Below, piece after piece: positions 10,525 through 20,128 of a DNA stretch of 31,200 nucleotides; position 1 is the stretch's first letter, and every line of letters starts with the position of its first letter. This DNA comes from Gnetum montanum. Its lineage: Eukaryota; Streptophyta; Gnetopsida; Gnetales; Gnetaceae. The stretch lies in assembly GCA_015680685.1 (NCBI GenBank), contig MNCI01003975.1:1143939-1175138 (forward strand). Direction: 5' to 3'. The notes below the pieces were generated by a model. The model was not told the DNA's origin and did not search any database. It was given only the letters and a program-made list of their open reading frames with translations. The position numbers and the translations under genes are program-made.

Positions 10525-10537
10525 CATCTCCCCCATG
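10525..10537 (-). promoter_or_regulatory. Internal polypurine-like block of element A
   Basis: Sense reading tgggggagatggc, about 1.9 kb ahead of the 3' LTR. The same 13 bases occur in B at 26248-26260, just after the integrase region. It resembles a polypurine tract but is not next to an LTR, so its role is unproven. Confidence 0.45.
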
Positions 10538-10576
10538 ATTGAGTGGAAAGGGAGAGATCTAAAATAATGAGCGTCT

Positions 10577-10731
10577 GTTTGAGTTTCTTAAAAGTGTCCA
10601 ACTTCTCCCAGATGATGATCTTAGATTAAGGGGTGGAAGTTGGTGACGCTCATATTCCAATGTGTCTATGCCTTCGTTGTTGCCATGGGTTTCCTCAGTT
10701 CATTTCATGCATATTTGTTTGCTCCTTCTAG
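10577..10731. other. Junction replacing pol in element A
   Basis: Homology to B runs through gtggttgacagct (A 10745-10733; B 23186-23198) and resumes near agatct (A about 10556-10576; B 26208-26228). Between them A has about 155 bp of unassigned sequence where B has about 3 kb encoding RT, RNase H and integrase. Confidence 0.7.
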
Positions 10732-10732
10732 T

Positions 10733-13585
10733 AGCTGTCAACCACGGGGTGTCTACTACTTGTTGTGTGGTTGCTACATACAGGCATCTTTAGTTCAAAG
10801 TTTCAAGAGCACACCTATTACATGGAGGCATTTCCTCCATGTCATCACTCGATGAATCACTGTATGTGATGCATGGAACTTTCCTCTTCTCGATCTTTTC
10901 AAAAAATTTTATCTTAGAAATTTCCAAGGAAAGATCGTGGATCCTAAGGCATGCATCTACTGTACAAAGCCATGCCCTTCCCATTATAATTGAGAAGTCC
11001 CCTTTGTTATTATTCACTTCAATCACCAGAAAATCAGCTGGGTAAGACCAACCACACACTGTGGTAATGATGTCCTCCACCAATCCCAAGGGAATGGTGA
11101 TGGACTGGTCTACCAACTCTAGTTGAATGTTGCTCTTCTTAAGTTGTGGTAGGTTCTAGGCATGGTACATCTCACATGAAATTAAGTTGACTTTGGAACC
11201 TGAGTCAAGAAGAGCCCTATGTGGTTTGTTTCCAGTGATCTGTAAATAGATTAAGGGACTCCCAGGGTCAGTTGGTTTCCTAGGAAGGTGTCCCACCTTG
11301 ATCCAGTCAGTTACGGTATGCGTTAACATAACTGTATGCGTTACACTCTGTTTTTGGTTGGAAGGGTGCTCTGAAGTGTTAGATGGTGGAGGAGTGTACA
11401 TGGGCCCAACCACTTGTTGTTGTGAGAGTTTGTCTGGGCTTTTGGATCTGAAGTAGGATCTTCTCTTTTTACAGTTGCCAGAACCAGCAGTAGGTTGAAT
11501 ATTTACAGCTCTCGTAGCGTGACGTGGCTGCGGTTGAGAAGGAAGTTCCCCTTGCATTGTTGGAGCAGGAGGTGTTACGGGAACTACTTGTGATGGAAGA
11601 GGTGCGGATGGATTAGGAGGATGGTNNNNNNNNNNNNNNNNNNNNNNNNNNNNNNNNNNNNNNNNNNNNNNNNNNNNNNNNNNNNNNNNNNNNNNNNNNN
11701 NNNNNNNNNNNNNNNNNNNNNNNNNNNNNNNNNNNNNNNNNNNNNNNNNNNNNNNNNNNNNNNNNNNNNNNNNNNNNNNNNNNNNNNNNNNNNNNNNNNN
11801 NNNNNNNNNNNNNNNNNNNNNNNNNNNNNNNNNNNNNNNNNNNNNNNNNNNNNNNNNNNNNNNNNNNNNNNNNNNNNNNNNNNNNNNNNNNNNTTTCTTA
11901 CCTTTGTCACTACTTTGTTCAACCTTAGACTCTTCTACAATTTTTAAGACAGTTTCAATTTTAGAGTCTAAGGAACTCCATACATCATCTACCTTAGCCG
12001 CTATTTCGGTTGTGAGTTTTTGAAGCGGCAAGGTCTTCCGGTTCACCAACTCTTCGATTGGTCACTCATCCTCTTCATCACAAAATTTCACTCCCTTGTT
12101 TTGAAGGGAGGGATCATGGTTATACTCTTCCATACTTTCCCTTTTGCATAGCTCACCTTCTTCTTTTGCCACTTGTTCCAACAAGCTACATACTTCATGG
12201 GCTCTAAGTTGTGAGAGTCTCCCTTGGGCATAAGTTCCAAGGGTTCTTCTAGTTTCATGCCAAAGTTGATCCCGCTGAGCATACCCATGGCCCAGGCAAC
12301 GATGTAACAATGTGTAGTAGCAGGCCATGGCAGCATCCAAGGGTTCATGTATACCTTGCTTCTAGCCTTGGATCTTCTTACGCAAATTGGACACTCTAGA
12401 GTACGTTTGATACTTTTCGTTGAACAGTTCTAGCATCGTACTCCACCTCATGATGGTTTCTGGTTCTAAAGACCAGTACCAGCTCTCTGCTTCTTTAGTG
12501 AGTGTCCTTGGGAACAACTTAATTTTTTGCCACTCATTTTCTATATTCTACAAGGCACAGTCATCGTGGAATGCCCGTAAATGATTTTGTGGATCAGCAT
12601 TATACCCCCCTTCAAATCATGGGATGTTGTTCATGTCTAATCGTTTGATCCGACTATCCTTTAAATGCCTTGTGGGAATCCTAACTGCCTCTATTATGTC
12701 AAGCATACTTCGGGTTGCAAGTAGGGGCTCATCATGATCGTCTCTTTCATGATGCCTATGATGTCTGCGTTGTTCCCTACTCTCCCTATGTTCTTGCCCT
12801 TGTCCTCTCTCTCGACTTTCCTGTCGAGGTTCTTCATTTGTTTTACTTTTATCCTCACCTTTATGTTCATGGTGGCTACACCCAGATGTGGAAGGAGAGG
12901 ATGAGTGATGGGATGAAGGAGAAGAAGAATGGGAACCATTGCCATGACGATGTTTCTTGCCTTCTCTTCGGCTGCTACAGCCCCGATCGTGGTGACGATC
13001 TAAGTGCCCATCCTTAGCATAAGTGGTTGTTCCCTCTGTGAACAGTTGGTGTTCATGGGCATCAGAACCATGGTTATTTATCGTTGATTGTAGCTTCTGA
13101 TACCCAACCTCCTCATCATCGTTAGGAGGGGGAACATCTTTTGTTAAAGAACCCGTGATAAGGGGTTCCTCATCTCCTATTTCGCTAAGGACGTGCGAGA
13201 CCTTTCCCTTCAACAGTGCATGTTGACTCTCATACCTTAAGTCCCTCATACATTGGGCATCTGTGGGATAATAATCCCTCATGTCAAAATCCTCCACAAT
13301 GTATTCAACAAATAGTTCAGTCATGCCTATCTGTGCCAAGGCACGGAAAAGTATCCGAGGAACTGATCTATCTAGGGGTAACACAATGTTACCTTGCAAA
13401 TCTCTCCACCACAGCTATTCGTCTTGATGGAGAATAAAAGTAAAATCTGGAATATACTCATTTTGATGAGTATATGTCATCTTATATTGTTTAGGACTTG
13501 GTTGATTTTGGTTATGCGTTTTATGTTGCTGACTGTCTCGTGTATGGTCCTTAGGTGGTGAGTTGCTCTTATGAGAAGAAGGCAT
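10733..13585 (-). pseudogene. Element A gag-protease polyprotein, broken by stop codons only
   Basis: Gag forms the particle; the aspartic protease processes it. The start is the ATG at 13585, 125 bases past the primer site, giving MPSSHK; B starts MSSSHK at the matching place. Landmarks in order: FILHQDE then LQGNIVLPLD (about 13420-13370); a His/Ser/Arg/Glu-rich low-complexity stretch (about 12970-12720); a capsid-like block with ESWYWSLEP and WSTMLELFNEKY (about 12510-12400); a 268-base N gap; then protease ALLDSGSKVNLIS with its DSG active site (Asp codon 11206-11204) and IIMGRAWL. Everything is in one frame, even across the gap. It is interrupted only by stops, at about 13428, 12617, 12548, 12362, 12062, 11156 and 10790. 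No CCHC knuckle is visible; it could lie in the gap. It is inactive as read. Confidence 0.85.
11626..11893. other. Sequence gap (268 N)
   Basis: An assembly gap inside the gag-protease frame of A. The frames on both sides agree if the gap length is right. The side toward protease is proline-rich (PPNPSAPLPS), suggesting that a low-complexity or repetitive stretch defeated assembly. Confidence 0.98.
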
Positions 13586-13709
13586 TTTTATCAGTGTGCT
13601 AATTTCACCGTTATATAAATTTTTATCTTGATTAACCCGAAGGTTCGTTAAGGCTCACAATGATGTGATTGATATCCCTTATGTTCTATTCGACACACAA
13701 ACACTTAGT

Positions 13710-13726
13710 CCCCAGCAATGGTGCCA
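13710..13726 (-). promoter_or_regulatory. Primer binding site of element A (tRNA-Asp type)
   Basis: One base after the 5' LTR the minus strand reads tggcaccattgctgggg. Plant Athila/Tat elements use TGGCGCCGTTGCCGGGG, complementary to the 3' end of tRNA-Asp; this site differs by three transitions, each at a former CpG. Element B has tggcaccattgttgagg at the same place. Confidence 0.8.
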
Positions 13727-13727
13727 A

Positions 13728-14660
13728 TGATGAGTGGCGAGGTACCCCTACACTCAGCCATACAAAATGAGCGTAGCACACGCAATCTGGTTGAACTTCG
13801 CAGACTAAATGACTAAACATCCCATGGAACACTTGGGGTTAATCATTCGTTTTCTTCCCAGACTTCCTTGTTGTTGTCACAGTGTATGGTTAAGTAAGTT
13901 CGAGGTATATGATTTTTATGGTCTTTTAAATGTTTTTCTCCTATGCTATTGAGGTGAAGGGTTGAGAAACTAGCTAAATCTAACTAAGTACTAAGTCTAA
14001 ATTAACTAGCGTCAACATCCATTCCCACTTACCGTACACACCCTGAACTATGCAACTATGGCTACCAAACGCTAATTGTTACTGGGATCACCACACATAA
14101 CGCACGTGCTCGAAGTGGTCATATTGAGGCACTTAACTAGCCTAAACATGATAAGTAGCTGATTCCCTGACTAGCCGTACACATCCGTAGATGCTTGTAA
14201 TCAAGTCATACTCATCACGCGTTCTAGGAGTTGAGGGTGAGAGAGACTAATCACGATGAGCAGCCGATTCCTTGATTAGCCATACACATTCATCAATGCT
14301 CGTAATCAAGTCGTACTCATGCTACACTAATGTAGGTAACAAATAATATGTAATAAATAACAGGTAATAAATCCTATTCCATGCACTGCAAGGTTTATCC
14401 ACAAAGCTCATCTTTATTGTCGTACATAATTTGCGTTCAGGTACAAAGCTGCTCGAATAAAGATCAGTTCACTTGGGGACTCCTACTATGGGCACATGGA
14501 AAATATTATATCTCTGGAGTGATCAAACTGCCAAATTTTCCCTACTTTAAGCCTAGGATGAGAAATGAGGGGAGTGCCACCTCTTATTTATAGATTTGAT
14601 GGTGGACCGTGATATCGTAGCGACCGCGATATTGTAGCTTGTGCGAATTGCGTCTCATCA
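13728..14660 (-). repeat. 5' LTR of element A
   Basis: 933 bp, starting tgatgag and ending ctcatca. In sense, a good TATA box (tataaata, RC of 14585-14592) and AATAAA (RC of 14413-14418) place the start and end of R. The imperfect U3 palindrome (gatatcgtagcgaccgcgatat, about 14611-14632) corresponds to the perfect one in the 3' LTR. The internal duplication of about 80 bp is present. Confidence 0.93.
14585..14592 (-). promoter_or_regulatory. TATA box of the element A 5' LTR
   Basis: The sense reading is tctataaataagagg. LTR B has actataaatacgagc at the matching place (about 19233-19247), and AATAAA follows about 175 bases downstream in both. Confidence 0.7.
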
Positions 14661-14665
14661 CCTAA
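14661..14665. repeat. Target site duplication of element A, right copy
   Basis: cctaa, identical to 7653-7657. Confidence 0.93.
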
Positions 14666-15388
14666 TAACTATTGCTATAAGTGAACTCTAGTGATGAAGG
14701 ATGTTTTTCCTAATTATGTTATATTCTAGGCATAAGCTTTAAGCACACTCTCTAAGGTCTGATTCATCATTTGTAATTTTTTTTACTAATGTTGATACAA
14801 AACTGTATTCTTAAATTTCAAAAAGCTTGAATTACACATTACAATAATTAATCATCAGCTAGAGGTACTATAATTCTTTTTTATGCTAAGGATCTAAGAG
14901 TTTTCAAAATGGTATTTCATCCCTTAGAATAGGTAAGATAGTGAGACTAGTCATCCTACTTAGTACCTCTACCATTGTGTTTCCTTTGCAAGGATGACAT
15001 TGAATTATGATATCAAATATTGCCAATCTTGCAATCCATCTTTTCTATCTAATTTCAACTATAGTTGACCCATCTGATACTATAAGTTATTATGATGAGT
15101 CCAAATTGTAATATGCATGTTACATAAGTGCTACCTTCAAATATTAAGAGCAATTCTATGGCATTAATCTCTAAATCATGAGTTTGGTATATAGCCTACA
15201 ACGTTTGACTTGTTTAGAAGCATATTTATTACTTTCTTTTCTTGAATGAGAATTCCTCTAATCCTTCTCTTGAAACATCTTTGTAGACATCATAAAGGTT
15301 TGCATGAGTTGGTGAGATTAGCATAGGTTTTATAATTAATATTTTCTTTAACTCCTCAAAAGCTTTCTGATGAGCAATTTGGAGTAGG
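14661..15388 (-). pseudogene. Ty3/gypsy element D, RT tail, RNase H and part of integrase
   Basis: From 15375 downward the minus strand reads HQKAFEELKKILIIKPML and then a VYKDVSREGL block, the start of the gypsy RNase H (usually VYSDASRKGL). About 15060-14960 gives RWIARLAIFDIIIQCHPCKG and then EVLSRM, the usual RRWLEL...YHPGKANVVADALSR block that ends RNase H. About 14780-14661 gives QTLESVLKAY, then in another frame SSLEFTYSNSY, the distal core of integrase, which continues in 7014-7652. Only about 200 bases separate ALSR from QTLE, where about 1 kb is usual, so the zinc-binding domain and the catalytic Asp residues of integrase have been deleted. Upstream it is cut by LTR E at 15389. Confidence 0.72.
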
Positions 15389-16265
15389 TGATGAGTAGTT
15401 AGATATTCCAATGCTCAATCATATAAGTCACAATTGTTCATGCATGATGAGATCATAATTCATGGATTAATATTTTAAGTATACTAATTAGTTGAGAGTA
15501 AGCTCATGATTGTTGTCTTCCCACTAAAAGTTAGCAAAGTGCAAATTGTATGGTTGAACTCTTTGTTAGATATATGATGAATTGATGTTTTTGGGTTTTA
15601 AGTGTGTTGAGTGTTAACATGATGAAAATGATTGTAAATTCTAATTCTAAGTATAATGAAAATGCAAAGCTATTCTATGCTATGATAATAAGTATCAATT
15701 CATAGTTTTCCATACATGTCCTAGGCTAATGTAATTGTCATTAGGATTACCAAATAACTTTACTACTGAGAAAATCAAGCAAATTCACTACTAGGTTACC
15801 AAAAAATTACTCTTTACACTCAAAACCAATCTTACTTATTTCTTCTTACTAATAAGCGTTGAAATAGTAAAGGAATTAGGAAATGTAAATGACATAGTAA
15901 AAGTAAACAACATGGAAAAGTAAATCTATGCTAAGCGAGATGCTACAATGATGAAGAACAATCTCAATCTTTATTTCTATTCATGAATTATGTCTAGGAA
16001 CAATCCACTTTAATAAATATTTTTTACAACTATAATTTACCACATTGTGAACATTCACACTAACTCTAACTTTGATAAAATAAACTGCAAGAATTTTGCT
16101 AAGTATTGGATAAAACTTAATTTTGATGTGATGGTGGGCTGGTATTTATGAGCATGATCATTAGCCACTATATCATATCTATGATAACATATTTAGAGCT
16201 ATGATATTTCATCTACAATATCATAGATATGATGTCATATTTCTTAACATCAAAATGTTTCATCA
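15389..16265 (-). repeat. Diverged LTR of the A family (element E 3' LTR)
   Basis: It starts tgatgag and ends tttcatca. It is co-linear with LTR A: gttgtcttccca lies 123 bases in (121 in LTR A), followed by a ttgtatggtt match. The flank after the end, taccctcatgactaactaaaaaca, matches the A polypurine-tract side (tacccccttgactgaataaaaac), which shows minus orientation and that this is a 3' LTR. At 877 bp it is shorter than LTR A. U3 is full of palindromes built on atcatagatatgat (about 16165-16240). It is inserted at, or abuts, the RNase H end of D. Confidence 0.75.
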
Positions 16266-16480
16266 TACCCTCATGACTAACTAAAAACACATTCTCAAAT
16301 TTAAATAAAAGAATAATAGAGTTCCTTATAAACTTGTGTGGCTACATAGACTTTGACATTATGACACATATATACATGATTGACTCTACTATGAATGCTA
16401 CATTGTGGTTTGAGTGGTGTTACAAAATTATCATGTAATGCATGATTGATTGACACATGTGACATAGACAAAAAAAAAGC
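16266..16480 (-). mobile_element. Stub of the interior of element E
   Basis: The first 80 bases or so resemble the A interior next to the 3' LTR (polypurine tract, then a gagttcctta run), after which similarity fades. The rest of E is absent; the LTR of element F begins here. Confidence 0.5.
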
Positions 16481-16484
16481 TTGA

Positions 16485-17540
16485 TGTAACTTTCTTCAAG
16501 TTCCAAGTAGTGGTGGCTTCTCCATTGGTCTTTCCCCTTTATCTTCTAGCTTTGGAAATGGGTATCTATTCAATAGTACTTTGTACTAGTGTAGGGATAC
16601 CTGTTTCAATTCCATTGTTTTTTCTTATGTGTGTGTTTTGTAGGTTTCAGGCTCTAAAGAGACATCTTGAAGGTCAAGGAGATTTCTTGTTTGCAGGTTG
16701 AGTCTTCTTAAAAGAAAACTTGGTTTGGCATGAGATGTCTTATATTCAAAGAAGACATCTTGCCAATAGAGGAGATGTCTTGGGGGATACATCTCCCCAA
16801 TAGAGGAGATGTCTCAAGCAAGATGTCTTCCCCAGGAAGGAGATGTCTTTCAAAGATAGAAGATATTTTCCTTGAGAGTTTGGTTTTCCTAGGAGATGTC
16901 TTCCCAAGATTAGAGATGACTTGTATGGCTAGGGAAACTTTTGAAAACATCCATCTCAATTCAAAAAATAGCTAGGGTAAGTTGCAAAAGGATGAAAACA
17001 TCTGAGAAGAAGGTGAGAAGAGTTGGGAAATAATTGAAGAACCTTAAGTAAGTTGAGGAAAGATTTCTAGGTTTCTTATCTTAATGTTTTTTATAAGTAT
17101 TATTGTAATTCCCAATTTTTGGTGGGAGATGATGATGAAAAAGAGAGAGTTATGAGATGAGATTTGGCAAGGTGTGAGAGAGCACATTGAGTGAGTACAT
17201 AGAGGTTTCACCTATAATGTTAATTGTGTAGAATTGTGTATTCTAGTCTCTCTTGTATGTTAAGATCTCATTCCAGGGTTATGGGAGAATCTCTTTATTG
17301 ATTGTGTCTTACATTGAGAACAACCTTTGTATAGTTGTAAAGCCTCATGCTCTGCAATGTCATTCAAGTATGATAGGTTTTGGATGTTTGTGGGATTTAA
17401 GAACTTTTTTGTAATTTTCTAATCAATTAATTGAAGATAGTTAGTTTTCTTGTTTTCTAGCAAAAAGGTTTTGTCTTTGCATAATATCTAGATTTACTAT
17501 TTGAAGGTGGTCAAGTAGTTGAGTGAACCTACTCCAATGT
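16485..17540 (+). repeat. 5' LTR of chromovirus-like element F
   Basis: The right end is set by a primer site at 17544-17555. The left end is a guess from the point where similarity to E fades; a tgtaac run begins at 16486. No second copy is in the window to prove either limit. It contains a cluster of agatgtct and agacatct motifs at 16730-16915. Two open frames in this region (16510-16701, 16708-16975) come from low-complexity repeats and are not genes. Confidence 0.55.
16728..16916. repeat. Cluster of agatgtct and agacatct motifs in LTR F
   Basis: At least six direct copies of gagatgtct(t) and inverted copies (agacatctt, tacatctcc) occur within about 190 bp, several as aatagaggagatgtct. 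Adjacent direct and inverted copies could form hairpins. Such clusters in an LTR can be promoter or enhancer repeats, but no function is shown. Confidence 0.75.
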
Positions 17541-17543
17541 TAT

Positions 17544-17555
17544 TAGTATCAAAGC
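17544..17555 (+). promoter_or_regulatory. Primer binding site of element F (tRNA-iMet type)
   Basis: The sequence tagtatcaaagc differs by two transitions from TGGTATCAGAGC, the complement of the initiator methionine tRNA end used by many plant chromoviruses and copia elements. A gag-like frame follows about 80 bases on. Confidence 0.65.
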
Positions 17556-17634
17556 TTAGCTTGTGTTCATGTTTGGAGCTTAGATTTGTGTCTATAATTT
17601 CTTTGAAATTGATTAAGGATTCTGTTAATTTTAG

Positions 17635-18285
17635 ATGGCACCCAAGAAGAAACAAGTACAAGATCTGAATTAAGACATGGAAAGCATGAAGTTTACCTTC
17701 CAGATGATGGTTGCTCAACTAAATGAAATTAACACAAAGGTAGATAAAAATGTTGATCCTAGTCATATCCAAACATGGGGAGGTGAAGAGTATGCATGTT
17801 TAGATGAAAAAATTTCACAACCAAGTGGAGATGGAGGAAATGAAGAAGAAGGATAATCCAGGAACCCATCAACCAGTGATTTTAATGAAAGGGAATCCTA
17901 TTCCTTAGATGAGAATTCTAAGTAGTCCAATGTTGCTAAATATTCCTTCTCCAAGAAAACTTGATTAGGAAGACGAGACAAGACTTGCTAGAGTGTTCAA
18001 AAATGCTACTAGGCTTTTGTACATGGAGTTGAAGACTTTTAATGGTGTAAATGGTACCAATGCTTTTGTAAGTTGGCTGAAGATACTTGAGAAGCATTTC
18101 TAGTTGGAAGAGGTACCAAATAACTTGAAGGTACCTATTGGTGAATCCATATTAGAAGTTATGACTTCTACTTGGTGGAAAAAGGAGTGTCAAGGACATA
18201 AGATATGAAATGGTCAACCTGTTAGAGATAGGGATTTGATGAAATATAGGTTGAAAAGGAAATTTGAATAGTCTTGTTAGAGATA
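17635..18285 (+). pseudogene. Element F gag, decayed and truncated
   Basis: Gag forms the retrotransposon particle. The ATG at 17635 opens MAPKKKQVQDLN, then a stop, then a coiled-coil-like MKFTFQMMVAQLNEINTKVD, as in many plant chromovirus gags. After an acidic linker with stops, about 17985-18260 reads LARVFKNATRLL, FNGVNGTNAFVSWLKILEKH and ILEVMTSTWWKKECQG, then LMKYRLKRKFE. This is the Retrotrans_gag core pattern (F.G......A..WL, the ..TWW block and a final ..F). Stops and at least one frameshift break it. Homology ends near 18285; the zinc knuckle, protease and pol are absent, so F is truncated on its 3' side. Confidence 0.7.
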
Positions 18286-19077
18286 AGAGACCATTATAAA
18301 GTTAAAATTCAAAGGTAAGGTAATAGAGAATAATCTATTATAGGTCTTTATAATATCATAATAATACCAAGAAACATATAGAATAAATTTGAAAATTAAA
18401 AATGCATAAGATCCAAAGATCAACAACAATCATCCAAGGAATCTCCTTGCTTCACCTAGCCTTGGTGACTTGAAAATAAGAGAGGATATCTATCCACACT
18501 AAGTGAGAAATCTTGCCATATTATCTAGTTAATTTAAAATTAAGTCTTATGGTTGCTAGGTGAAGGCATGGTAGCCTTCAAGATAAGTTAGTTAGCATAA
18601 ATAATTCAATCATCATAGATCATACAACATAGATTGATTTGTACATAAAAAAAATCTAATCAATCTCATTTATTCACTTCATCCATTAATCTATAAACAA
18701 AAATGCTAGCATACACCACATCCAATTCTAAATATGTGAATTATCATCATATGTACCTTTCTAAATTTTCAAACTAAATGCCAAACTACCATGCACTTGA
18801 AATTATTTATTAGTCTTAGACCATACTATTAGTACTATAAGCATCACTTAAGACACACCTCTAATATTTTAGAGGCATTAAACAAAAATAAAATTAGCCA
18901 TTTATTATTTCTATTATATAGGATGGGATCTATAATAATAGGCATATTGATGCATCCTAGTAAGTGTTAATTATCAAACATTTTCATGGAGTCCTTCTCA
19001 AACTAGATATAGAATGCTATTCTTACTCTTAATAATTAAAAATCATACAAAAATTCAAATAAGCACAATTCAAACAT
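18286..19077. other. AT-rich spacer, nothing recognised
   Basis: No coding region, LTR end or RNA gene seen. It separates the truncated F from element B. Confidence 0.45.
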
Positions 19078-20006
19078 TGATGATGATGAAATACTAATGA
19101 ACGTCAAAGTGTCACATCAATGAGCCCCCATCGATGAGGCCTCATTTACATGGTGTTTCCCCATCAATCGAGTTGCTTTAATGTAGCATTTGTTACATCT
19201 ATGGGGCCTTGTAGACACAATACTATAGTAAAAACTATAAATACGAGCTCCTAGCCATGTTTATGCATCATAGAACTCATAGTAGTAGCAAAGTTCTTGT
19301 AATTTGTCCATTTGAAAGTTAGAATATTTCTCTGAGTGCCCATAGCAAGAGTCAGAAAGTATACAGATCTATATTCGAGCATTATTGTACCTGAACCACA
19401 CCAGTTGTATGACAATAAAGACAAGCCTTTTGATCAAACCTTGCAGCATTTGGAAGAGATTAATGATTTATTTATGCATTTATTATTTTCATAAAATATT
19501 CAATTAATTAAGGTAAATTAGAATTTAAGTGATTAGTTAATTCATTGAGCTAAATAAATTAAGTACATAAGTATGATCACTTTAAGAATAATCATGTATT
19601 TGCTTGGTAATCCTAGTAGCATTATTGCTTGGTGCATCCAATAGCATAGCACTTGGTAACCCAGTAATGGATATGTGGGTTCAGGACTTGTATGAAAAGT
19701 GGGACCAGATGCTTATGTTAGGATTAGTTAGAGACTAGTTAAGTAGTTAAATTATTCCATATCTCTACTCTAAGCACCAAAGAACATAAAACATACAATA
19801 AAAAACATATGCCTCGATTACACATAACCATACCTTTATACAACACAAGTGTAATTGGAAAGACAATGAATGACCTTAGGACAAGGTTCACTTCCTAGAA
19901 GACTAGTGTACTGGAAACTATAGAGTTTGCAGAATTCAACCATATCATGCGTGAACACTTCGTGATGTGTATGATTGGGTGTAGGGGGTACCTTGACCAC
20001 TCATCA
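19078..20006 (+). repeat. 5' LTR of element B
   Basis: It starts tgatgatga (19078 or 19081) and ends cactcatca, the same end as LTR A in sense. The layout matches LTR A: TATA box ctataaata at about 19235-19243, then ttcgagca...ttgtacctgaac, gacaataaag with AATAAA at 19414-19419, and accttgcag. At the 3' end, gtgtagggggtacct matches gtgtaggggtacct of LTR A. The outer U3 and U5 parts have diverged strongly, while the R region around AATAAA is well kept. Confidence 0.82.
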
Positions 20007-20007
20007 T

Positions 20008-20024
20008 TGGCACCATTGTTGAGG
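20008..20024 (+). promoter_or_regulatory. Primer binding site of element B (tRNA-Asp type)
   Basis: tggcaccattgttgagg, one base after the LTR, matching the site of A except at two positions. Confidence 0.78.
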
Positions 20025-20128
20025 ACTTTGTTTGTTAAAACATGTGTCATCTAGAATTAGTGAACATTATTAATATCATTGGATGAACCCAAGGTTAACA
20101 TCACTCTCACATGACATATAATTACAAA

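Larger units (their letters stand above)
8618..10576 (-). other. Long non-coding 3' region of element A
   Basis: About 1.9 kb lies between the point where homology to B resumes (10576) and the 3' LTR. It is co-linear with B 26208 to about 27470. Both have a purine block (sense tgggggagatggc) near the start, then a T-rich run in sense, then an exact 15-mer gatgcaaagtcactg (A 9703-9689, B 27189-27203). Two overlapping open frames of 132 and 113 codons (9485-9087, 9130-8789, minus) contain hydrophobic stretches but match nothing known to me and are not kept in B. Athila elements carry an env-like gene here, but I cannot support that. A short GA run lies at about 8803-8817. Confidence 0.6.
7658..14660 (-). 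mobile_element. Element A: non-autonomous Ty3/gypsy (gag-protease only), complete with both LTRs
   Basis: The element is bounded by LTRs that begin TGATGAG and end CTCATCA, and is flanked by cctaa on both sides. It is read on the minus strand: 5' LTR 13728-14660, tRNA-Asp type primer site 13710-13726, gag-protease 13585-10733, a long non-coding stretch, a polypurine tract next to 8607, and 3' LTR 7658-8606. Reverse transcriptase, RNase H and integrase are absent. Alignment with element B shows about 3 kb of pol (B 23199-26207) replaced by about 155 bp. By eye the two LTRs differ at about 8% of the first 410 positions, mostly transitions, so the insertion is old. It splits the integrase of element D. 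A 268-base run of N lies in gag. The lineage is most like Athila/Tat by primer site. Confidence 0.93.

Noticed and set aside
12694-13017. Open frames overlapping the low-complexity part of gag A on both strands
   Set aside because: They are shadows of the His/Arg-rich coding stretch in other frames.
16510-16975. Protein genes in LTR F
   Set aside because: The frames arise from the agatgtct repeats and flanking LTR sequence on both strands.
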